DNA of 64,000 bases from CALLPQ01 sp964392325 (lineage in GTDB: Bacteria > Pseudomonadota > Alphaproteobacteria > Caulobacterales > Parvularculaceae). The position numbers and the translations under genes were made by a program. The stretch lies in contig CAYMPJ010000002.1 in assembly GCA_964392325.1 (NCBI GenBank), positions 62,001-126,000 of the forward strand. Reading direction: 5' to 3'. Shown here one piece after another: positions 46,125 to 54,500 of the stretch. The notes beneath the pieces are model-generated. The model saw only the letters and a list, made by a program, of their open reading frames with translations. It was not told the DNA's origin and did no database searches. The first letter of the stretch is position 1. The number at the start of each line of letters is the position of its first letter.

Positions 46125-47423
46125 ATGAAAAGGAGATTTATATTAATATTTACGGTACCCGTTCTCGTATGCGGGCTTTTGCTACTGGGTATCTATATTT
46201 TTCAGGACAATTTGAGCCGTCATACCATTAATCCACGAACGCCCTTTCTAACCGTCAAAAAACCACCAGCACCCGATTATCGCCGCGATTTTGGCCAAGA
46301 GCGCGAAACGCAGGACCCAGATACTCGGCCAGATACTGGACCCAACACTGGCAAAAACGCATGGGCTTTATGGCCCAGCACGCAAACCCAATATCCAAGA
46401 GTGAGCCAGGAGAGCGATAATTTATCCGGAGAAGATGCCTCTAAAATTGCCGAGATTTTCTACATCCACGGCAATGGCTATTATGACAAGGCAAATTGGA
46501 ACGCAGATATCCATGATGCGGATGCAACAACCGTTCTCGAACAGATCTCTATTCCCAATGAGATTGGCCCCTTTTTTACCGTTGGCGAAATTTTTGCTCC
46601 GCGTTATCGCCAATCAACTTTGTTCTCCAGATTTACCCACAAATATGATGGCGTCGCATCCCAGCGATTAGCTTACACAGATGTCCGATCCGCCTTTATC
46701 CAATATTTAAGCGCAGCCAACCCGGAACGCCCGCTTATTCTGGTTGGCTATGAACAGGGCGGATTATACCTTACAGGATTACTACGCGAGTTTTTTGCCA
46801 ACAATAAAGAGCTCCGTGAACGCCTCGCCGCCGCTTATGTGATTAATTACGGAGTTCCTATCTCGCTGGTTGAGAATAATCATATGGGCGTCCCCGCTTG
46901 CCAATCCCCTCAGCAAACCGGATGTCTGATATCCTATAATGCTTATGAGGCAAGCTTAAAACATGAAGTCACCCGTACCCGTAATCGCACTTTAATGATT
47001 GATAGCGCTGAACAGTTCACAACTGTCACAGATGAGGAAATGCTTTGCATTAATCCATTATCATGGACCAGCACGAAGGACTATATCGACGCAAAAAGCC
47101 ATCGCGGCGGCGCTTCAGCGACAGGCCTCGTTATTGAACAGGAACCACCGATCATTAAACAGGCTATAGGCGCGCAGTGTGTTGAGGGCGTTTTGATTAT
47201 CGACAAGCCTGAAAAACGGTTTTTACGAAGAAGACACTGGTTTGGCCAGCAATGGCGCGCGCAATCGTTTAATCTATTCTATGCAGATTTACGCGAAGAT
47301 GCGCTGCGCCGGGTTGATATACATCGCCCTGTTCTGGCAGAAAATATTCGCCAGCTTGATCCCATCGCTATCGACGGCTCGATAGAAGTTGGTGACAGCC
47401 CCATTAACAAAGTTCCAGACTAA
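46125..47423 (+). CDS. DUF3089 protein with substituted nucleophile
   Basis: 432 aa, N-terminal hydrophobic helix (about 4-26) then a DUF3089 alpha/beta-hydrolase-like domain: YIHGNGYYDKANWNADI, RLAYTDVRSAFIQYL, and an elbow LILVGYEQGGLYL. Where hydrolases of this type normally have G-x-S-x-G, the codon GAA at 46752-46754 gives Glu210, so serine-type catalysis is not expected. CxxC-free; two Cys (CQSPQQTGC) may form a disulfide. It lies between DUF502 (opposite strand) and galU (same strand, 28 bp). Confidence 0.8.
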   Translation: MKRRFILIFTVPVLVCGLLLLGIYIFQDNLSRHTINPRTPFLTVKKPPAPDYRRDFGQERETQDPDTRPDTGPNTGKNAWALWPSTQTQYPRVSQESDNLSGEDASKIAEIFYIHGNGYYDKANWNADIHDADATTVLEQISIPNEIGPFFTVGEIFAPRYRQSTLFSRFTHKYDGVASQRLAYTDVRSAFIQYLSAANPERPLILVGYEQGGLYLTGLLREFFANNKELRERLAAAYVINYGVPISLVENNHMGVPACQSPQQTGCLISYNAYEASLKHEVTRTRNRTLMIDSAEQFTTVTDEEMLCINPLSWTSTKDYIDAKSHRGGASATGLVIEQEPPIIKQAIGAQCVEGVLIIDKPEKRFLRRRHWFGQQWRAQSFNLFYADLREDALRRVDIHRPVLAENIRQLDPIAIDGSIEVGDSPINKVPD

Positions 47424-47451
47424 ATCACGACTTAAAGAATGAGATAACATC

Positions 47452-48324
47452 ATGATGAAAATCAGAAAATTGGTAGTGCCTGTTGCAGGGATGGGAACGC
47501 GCGTACTTCCCGCAACAAAAACAACACCAAAAGAAATGCTTACAGTTATAGACCGTCCACTGATTGATTATGTTGTCCAGGAAGCATATGACGCCGGTAT
47601 TGAACACATTATTCTGGTAACCGGAAGAGGTAAAGGCGCAATTGAAGATTATTTCGATCATTCTTTCGAGCTTGAACATGCGCTAGAGGTAAAAAACAAA
47701 ACCGAAATTCTTGAAAGCGTCATCAATACAATTCCTCAGGCCGGCAATATTTCCTACACCCGCCAACAAGCCCCTCTCGGACTAGGCCATGCAGTCTGGT
47801 GCGCCCGGGAGCTGGTTGGAAACGAGCCTTTTGCCGTATCCCTGCCAGATGAGATCGTGCCCACCTCACCGGGATTTCTGAAACAGATGGTTCAATCCTA
47901 TGAAGAGACGGGCGGCAATCTCGTTGCTGTCGAGGAAGTCCCTCTCCAAGACACCAGCAAATATGGGGTGATTGCGCCAACGGAAAATCTAGGCAAGCTC
48001 GTTAAAATGTCCGGCATGATCGAAAAACCCGCGCCAGAAGAGGCTCCGTCCAATTTACGCATTATTGGCCGCTATATTCTTCAACCGGAAATCTTTAAAT
48101 TGCTGGAAACCCAGGAACGCGGTGCTGGCGGAGAAATCCAGTTAACGGACTCCATGAATACACTCGCAGGACAACAAGATTTTCATGCCTGCATTTGTGA
48201 TGGGCCTATTTATGATTGCGGGTCCAAAACCGGCTGGATGCAGGCAAATATCAAACTCGGTATTGATCATCCGGAATTTGGCGAAACCATGCGCGACTAT
48301 ATCCGTTCTCTGAATATGTCTTGA
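47452..48324 (+). CDS. galU: UTP-glucose-1-phosphate uridylyltransferase
   Basis: Makes UDP-glucose from UTP and glucose-1-phosphate for polysaccharide, glycolipid and osmolyte synthesis. 290 aa with the nucleotide-binding AGMGTRVLPATKTTPKEML, the VTGRGKGAIEDYFD motif, PLGLGHAVWCA and the late EIQLTDSMN. The start may be the second ATG (47455). Downstream lies a REP-like palindrome. Confidence 0.95.
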   Translation: MMKIRKLVVPVAGMGTRVLPATKTTPKEMLTVIDRPLIDYVVQEAYDAGIEHIILVTGRGKGAIEDYFDHSFELEHALEVKNKTEILESVINTIPQAGNISYTRQQAPLGLGHAVWCARELVGNEPFAVSLPDEIVPTSPGFLKQMVQSYEETGGNLVAVEEVPLQDTSKYGVIAPTENLGKLVKMSGMIEKPAPEEAPSNLRIIGRYILQPEIFKLLETQERGAGGEIQLTDSMNTLAGQQDFHACICDGPIYDCGSKTGWMQANIKLGIDHPEFGETMRDYIRSLNMS

Positions 48325-48406
48325 ATTTTTTAAGCGCACTAGCTATCAGTTTCATCCCACCCTAGCAATCATACCCGCCCTTCTTATCATTTCCGCCCCC
48401 CTTGTC

Positions 48407-48426
48407 ATTCCCGCGAAAGCGGGAAT
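48407..48426. repeat. REP-like palindrome (attcccgc gaaa gcgggaat)
   Basis: Perfect 8-bp stem with a GAAA tetraloop, in the context gtcattcccgcgaaagcgg, which is the core of a widespread proteobacterial intergenic palindrome. It is preceded by a related degenerate stretch (ttatcatttccgcccccc). It may act as an mRNA 3'-end stabiliser or weak terminator after galU. Confidence 0.7.
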
Positions 48427-48485
48427 CCGAAAAAGCTCATATTCATCGCCCTCTTTAATGAGAGGATCAATATACGATGAATAGT

Positions 48486-49379
48486 TTACGCACATAATTG
48501 CGCGTCAATACATTTTGGTATCAGGCAGAGGGAATGTCCTACCGCAACTGACGGACCATTAATCCATTCGACAAAACCGCGAAAACTGACCGTTTGACCC
48601 TCCAGAGTTTTTAAATCTTCCGCCTCTATGGACCAGAATTTGGACCATTGCCTAGCGGCACGGCTATCGATGGTTGCGGTCACATCGGTTTTATAGTCAT
48701 CGCCAAAATTTAAAAACCAACGTCCGCCAAATTTTCCGACCCCGACAATCCGGCCGGAAAATATTTGTTGGCTGCCAATACAATCGCGCGCATCACTAAC
48801 ATTATTGGCATCACGCATACGATACCACGAAAGCGCCCATAAACCCTTTTGTTCGTTTCTGGCCTTTTCCTCCAGGGCAAGAAGCGTATTAATTTCATCA
48901 TAATCAGAATTAATCGGCATGACCCGCGCTGCGCCGCGCACGATTAAATCCTCTTGGAGGCTATTTACCTTTGCGCGCAAACTTGGCAATCGCACAACTT
49001 TATCGCCCCACCGTGTGACTTCACCCGTATATTCAATCACATAATTATCTTTATCAAGAATGGACTGGAGCATATTTCGTGACATACGAGAAAATTGCCG
49101 GGCATTATTTAACAAAACATCATTTTCAGGACTTATGATATTTGCAATTACACAATTTTCTTCCCCCGATCGAAACCGATGACCGCTTAACGCGGTTGCG
49201 CCGGAGGCGTTAAAATTATTAACACCACTCTTTGCCAAGGCTCTTACACCTCCAAAGGGTAGGGAAAGCGCACAAATTCCGGCAGAAAATTTGCGCCGGT
49301 TTATCTCAAAAGATTTTTTTGCAAGATTATATTTTTGTCCGTACACGCACCTGAACCTTCGCTGACTTACCAGATTCAT
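48486..49379 (-). CDS. Exported thermonuclease-family (SNase-like) protein
   Basis: The C-terminal half carries an SNase/thermonuclease-like end: LIVRGAARVMP and LALEEKARNEQKGLW, the pattern of Staphylococcus nuclease C-termini. The catalytic Arg/Glu pair is not clearly seen, so activity is uncertain. The N-terminus contains INRRKFSAGICALSLP, a twin-arginine-like signal followed by a hydrophobic stretch and Ala-rich cleavage region, suggesting Tat export. The start is unclear: the frame opens far upstream (49541) inside pbpC; ATG 49379 is used, and a GTG at 49346 with AGG nearby is another option. It overlaps the pbpC 3' end by about 50 bp. Confidence 0.6.
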   Translation of the reverse strand: MNLVSQRRFRCVYGQKYNLAKKSFEINRRKFSAGICALSLPFGGVRALAKSGVNNFNASGATALSGHRFRSGEENCVIANIISPENDVLLNNARQFSRMSRNMLQSILDKDNYVIEYTGEVTRWGDKVVRLPSLRAKVNSLQEDLIVRGAARVMPINSDYDEINTLLALEEKARNEQKGLWALSWYRMRDANNVSDARDCIGSQQIFSGRIVGVGKFGGRWFLNFGDDYKTDVTATIDSRAARQWSKFWSIEAEDLKTLEGQTVSFRGFVEWINGPSVAVGHSLCLIPKCIDAQLCA

Positions 49380-51507
49380 CAACCATCGCAATCGTATAAA
49401 AACCGCCACGCTCGGGAAACCACAAATGGCGCTGTCCAAGAGGGTCAGGAAATATTTTTTGTCCCTCCACATACCAACTCGCCTGCCCAGCCCCGCCGCG
49501 CCCACTAAGAGCAATGCCGCGTTTGGCGGTTTTCGGTCCAATAAAAATCTCTATGCCATTTTGCGGAAACACAATACTGGGCGGGTGTGATTTGACGGGA
49601 TATATTCCCTCCTCATGATCAGGAATAGTTACCAATAGCAGATCTTCTATATTCTCATCCCCATTATCGATAGCCTCATTTTCAATGGGATCTTGATCAA
49701 GATTTTCCCGCGCGATCAGGTCAAACAGGGAAAATAATAACGGCGCAGCAACTTTGCGGCCTGTTGCTCCCGGACGCGGAGCGCCATCCGCCCGCCCTAC
49801 CCAGACGATAATTGTATGCTGATCGTTAAATCCTGCCGCCCAAGCATCACGAAACCCATAGGACGTACCCGTCTTAAAGGCGATATTGGGGGCATTTTGC
49901 ACTAATTTAGCCGGAGCACGCCCTTTTAAGGAGGGGACATCATAAAGAATTTTTGCAATCTTTTTTGCATTTTGTGCCGATATAAATTGATATCCACCCT
50001 CACCAAGGACTTGTTTCTTTTTGTTTTGATCTCCAGAGGGCATAACAACACGCAAAGGGTGTATTTTACCATCTTGTGCAAGGGCTGCATAAAGGCTTGC
50101 CAAATCGCGCATCCGGATACCAGCCCCGCCGAGTGCGAGAGCCAATCCATCTTTTTTATCGGCGCGGGCCCGGGTTTTTAAATCCGCACCCGCCATATTA
50201 ACGGCCGCAGAAAACCGCGCACTCCCCACACTCTCCAAAGCCGCAACCGCAGGAATATTTAACGAATGCTGCAAGGCTTCACGAATGCGTACCTCCCCGC
50301 GAAAAGTGCGATCAAAATTTTCGGGACTATAGCCCCTAAAACTGCGCGGCATATCATTGATCACCTGATTTGCGTTCAGCAAGCCATCTTCAAATGCTAA
50401 ACCATAAATGAAGGGCTTTAACGTTGACCCCGGCGAGCGCAACGCGTTGGTGAGATCAATCCAGCCGCCGGCGACTTTACGGCTTGAGGAGCCAACCAAA
50501 GCCCTGACATCACGGCTATGATTATCGACGATAATCACGGCCGCGGTGGTTTCATCGCGCCACTGTTTTGCATAATGGGCAACCAGCTTTTCAGCGCCAG
50601 TTTGGAGACCAATGTCGAGCGTAGTGTGCACAACCCCTTGGATTGACGCGTTTTGCTGCGTTTTGTTTTGCGAACTTCCCGGCCCGCGTGAAACCGAGTG
50701 AGCAAAATGCCAAGCGGCTTGTTTAAATGCATGTTTCTTGCTTGGTAATGGCGCTCTTGCAGCTTCCTCGCCGCGGCGCGGCGTTATAAGATCAAGCGCA
50801 ATGAGTTTGTTTAATATTTTTTGCCGCGAGGATTTTGCATTTTCAGGCTTTCTATCAGGCCGCCTTGCTTCGGGGGCTTGGGGAAGGGCTATCAATAAAG
50901 CCTGCTCGGCATTGGTTAAATGGCCCGGCTCTTTTTCAAACCAGATAAGGCTTGCCGCGCGGATACCCTGAATATTACTTCCATAGGGAGCAAGGGTTAA
51001 ATATAGAGAGAGAATTTCATCTTTTGAAAGACGTCGCTCAATTTGCAGGGCACGGAGCATTTCAATTAATTTTGAGCCAAGATGGCGCGGACGTGGCTCG
51101 AGCAATCGCGCCGTCTGCATGGTAATTGTTGAAGCGCCCGAGACAATTCGACCAGAGGAAATTGCGCTTTGGGCCGCTCTGATCACCGCCAGTAAATCAA
51201 CGCCGTTATGGCTATAAAATCGTTTATCTTCTATCTGTAAAAGTCGCTCGATAAACGCGCTATCGAGCGCTTCAATATCGGCATGAAAACGCCAATTGCC
51301 ATCTTTATTGATAAAGGCATGCACCCAATTACCATTGCGATCAATAACCAGTGGGCTGAAATTTTCACGTTCCTGCAAGGGCGGCGGGAAGCTTATATCC
51401 AATAAGGCAATAAAGGCGAAAAGGGTGATAAAACCATAAAGCAGGGTGCGCCGCTTCTTTGCGCATCCCTTTATATGCATTATGATTTTGCCGATCGCCG
51501 TCATCAT
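49327..51507 (-). CDS. pbpC: Penicillin-binding protein 1C (bifunctional)
   Basis: 726 aa class A penicillin-binding protein. Residues about 12-30 are the membrane anchor. The GT51 glycosyltransferase domain (IEDKRFYSHNGVDLLA, GGSTITMQ-like GASTITMQTARLL, KDEILSLYLTLAPYG) precedes the transpeptidase with SxxK (SPGSTLKPFIYG), SLN (HSLNIP) and KTGTS. The tail (IEIFIGPKTAKRGIALSG ...) fits the PbpC C-terminal domain. It follows the alpha-2-macroglobulin gene by 49 bp on the same strand, the classic YfhM-PbpC pair. Confidence 0.95.
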   Translation of the reverse strand: MMTAIGKIIMHIKGCAKKRRTLLYGFITLFAFIALLDISFPPPLQERENFSPLVIDRNGNWVHAFINKDGNWRFHADIEALDSAFIERLLQIEDKRFYSHNGVDLLAVIRAAQSAISSGRIVSGASTITMQTARLLEPRPRHLGSKLIEMLRALQIERRLSKDEILSLYLTLAPYGSNIQGIRAASLIWFEKEPGHLTNAEQALLIALPQAPEARRPDRKPENAKSSRQKILNKLIALDLITPRRGEEAARAPLPSKKHAFKQAAWHFAHSVSRGPGSSQNKTQQNASIQGVVHTTLDIGLQTGAEKLVAHYAKQWRDETTAAVIIVDNHSRDVRALVGSSSRKVAGGWIDLTNALRSPGSTLKPFIYGLAFEDGLLNANQVINDMPRSFRGYSPENFDRTFRGEVRIREALQHSLNIPAVAALESVGSARFSAAVNMAGADLKTRARADKKDGLALALGGAGIRMRDLASLYAALAQDGKIHPLRVVMPSGDQNKKKQVLGEGGYQFISAQNAKKIAKILYDVPSLKGRAPAKLVQNAPNIAFKTGTSYGFRDAWAAGFNDQHTIIVWVGRADGAPRPGATGRKVAAPLLFSLFDLIARENLDQDPIENEAIDNGDENIEDLLLVTIPDHEEGIYPVKSHPPSIVFPQNGIEIFIGPKTAKRGIALSGRGGAGQASWYVEGQKIFPDPLGQRHLWFPERGGFYTIAMVDESGKSAKVQVRVRTKI

Positions 51508-51556
51508 TTATAAACCGGTGACGCCGCTATCGCGGCTCCTTTAATCATGCCCCTGC

Positions 51557-54500
51557 CTATTGGCCCGCAGCAGATGTAATTGTAATTTCGCGTCCCGACG
51601 TTCTGGCAGAAATACCGGGCCGATACATATCCTCGGTCACCGCACCGGGCATAGTATAACGCCCCGGCGTGATCGCCCGCACTTCATAAGCAAGGGTGAA
51701 GCCTTTTCCATTAGTTACATCAACCGCAGCCACAAACCGGTCATCCCGTGCTTCGCTAACGCGCGCATAGCTTAAACCCTTGAGCCATGGATAATCACGC
51801 CCCTTGGGGAGCAGAACCGATTCAATCTCAAATCCAGCCGGCAATAAATCAGCAATGATAAGGGGGTGGCGGCGTTTGTCACTGGCCTTTCCCGAAAGTG
51901 TAATAACAAAGCGATCATTTTGCTGGACCGTGTTCAAACTGGCAACACGGCCATCGCGATGTAAAATGCGTTTGGTAAGGCTCACGCCATTATTGACCGC
52001 AAGAGGTGGCCCTTTGGGGGCACCAGATTTAGTGACCGATAAAAATAAGGGACCATCCGAGCGGTTTTCATATAAGCGTCCTTCATCAAAATCGATATCC
52101 CTTAAAGTAAAGCTGGGAGAAGGCGATAATCCTTCAAGGTCAGAGCCATCAACCGCAATATTAACAGGGCCGGCATTTTTTAATAATTCATTGGCCGCCA
52201 TTAAGACAAAAGCTTTTTCCTGGGTATGCATCTGGCGAGGCTCTTTCATGGCCTTCGTCATATTGCCCGTCGCCTCTTCTAAAAGATGGTCATAACCAGA
52301 CTCCGATATGAGCGCGATAATACCCGCAGAATCCCGCAGCGAAGTTTGGTAATAGTCATAATCATTATTGTGGCCCTCGCCTTTAAGCGCTTCACGAAAT
52401 GCATTATCCGCGCGGGCTTTGTCGCCAAAACGCGCAAGGGCAGCGCCAATATGGGCTTTTGCGAGAGGGCTTTTTATTTTACCCATCAAGCTATCATGAA
52501 AATAACGCACATCTGATAAATCAGCACGCCCCGCTTTTGCCAGAACAAAATGCGCATAGGCGGCCGCACGCAAACGATAACGCTCGGTACTATCGACATT
52601 TCCGCCAACATTAACCCGCAATATATAGCCGACATTTGTCCAGCGTTGAACATCGGCAATTTCGGTAAGGGCATTATAGGTCAATTCCAAAGCATGTTCA
52701 GGAACAGAGTACCCTTCTGCGCTCGCACGCTGGAGGAAGTCACTGACATAGGGGCCAAGCCAGACATTGCCATAGCGATCCCCGCTTCGCCACAGACCAA
52801 TCGCACCGTCCGGGCTTTGTCGGTCGAGTATTTTATTGATTGCTGTTTGCACGCGCGGGCGCACAATCCTGTCCGGACCGCGCCCGATTTCGCCGCCAAG
52901 TCGATCTACAAACAATAGCGGAAAGGACGAACTGGTTAATTGTTCAGTACACCCATAAGGATAGCGATAAAGCGCATCCAGCAGAGGGCCGGGTTCCACG
53001 CCGTTTAACCTAGAATAAGAAAGCGTGACCTCGCCCGTTCCCGGCACATAGTCAGCGAGTAAAGCTTTTGTCGGTGTGAATTTCTCACCGGGTTGCTGTG
53101 CAATTGTTGATGTCTCGGTAACTGGAAACCAAGGGGTGCGCACCTCGATAGGATAAGCACGGAAAACTTCAAAATTCTCCGGACCCGTTACCTCAAGTGC
53201 GACATGTCCAATACCGGAACTAGAAGCCGAAAGGGCAAATTCACGGGTTTGCTTTTCTCCTTTTGCGAGAGTGAGGGTAATGTCCTCGTTCAAATTCACT
53301 GGACCAGAACCCGTAATTTTCAAATTATAGTCACCCGCAGCGCCATCAACATTATCAATGAGCAATGTTGCTGTAGCTTCATCGCCCGGAGCTAAAAACC
53401 GCGACAAGGAAATCAGCGCCGGAACACGGTCGCGCACTGTGAGTGGCTGCGCGTGATTGCCCAATTTATTTGCCGACCATGCAACTGCCATCAGGCGCAA
53501 TTCGCCATTGAAATCGGGAACATCAATCCCCACAACGCTCTTACCGTTTTGGTCAAGTTTTACCAAACCGGAAAACAAGGCAACGGATTTTGTTGGTACG
53601 ACGGTTAACCCCTCGCCGCCAATCTGATCTCCGCCATAGCGTGTTGCCGCGCCAAGATTGGCATTTAAAATACGTCCATAGTCGTCATGAATTGAGAGAC
53701 CAAAGCGTTTTTTACCATAATAATGGCCAACCGGATCAGGGCTGCTAAATTTCGTCAACCGTAGAATGCCCTCATCGACTGCAGCAAGGCTGAGCATAAC
53801 GGCTTCGCCTTTATTGGCACCCTCAATTGTAACCGGGAGAGACAATTTTTGACGGGGCCTCAAAATCTCTGGCGCATCAAGCGAAACATTCAGGGTCCGC
53901 TCCGAAGTATCATAGGCCACATAGTGAATGCCCATCGCGCGGCGTGGGATTGGTTGGGATATCGCATTGCGCGGCGTCACCACGGTTGCCATCACATAAA
54001 AACCACCCGCCCCCCATGAAGGGTCTGTATCGATGATAATTTCCCGCCCCTCTTCTTCGACTTTCAAGCGCTTGACCATATGCACTTTATCACTCGCCAC
54101 AATGATGGTGGCTTCACCTGCATAAGGGGGCGCTAAAAATAAACGGGCTCTTGTTCCCGGTACAACGCTTTCTTGCTCAGATGAAATAACCGCCTGATCA
54201 GGTGTATCCGTACCCGCACCATAAGTGCGCCAGCCAACATAGAATTTACGTTCTGTTTTTGTGGTGGAACCGGTCTCCCAAACAGCGAGACGATAGCTGC
54301 CATTATCCAGTTTTTTTCGAATTTTGGCCGGTTCATCAAGGGTCGTTTTGCTGCGCCCTTCATCGATCAGAACATCGCGGTAAGACCGACGCCAGCGCCA
54401 CCTTTCCCCGTCACGATACCAATCATACCAATATTCCTCGCGCACCAATCGCCATTCCAGCTCGCCTTCTTGTAGCGCGCCATCGCGGTCCAGAATAATC

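Noticed and set aside
51508..51556. Hairpin gccgc-tatc-gcggc between the macroglobulin gene and pbpC as a terminator
   Set aside because: Short 5-bp stem without T-run, between two genes that normally work together, so read-through is more likely.
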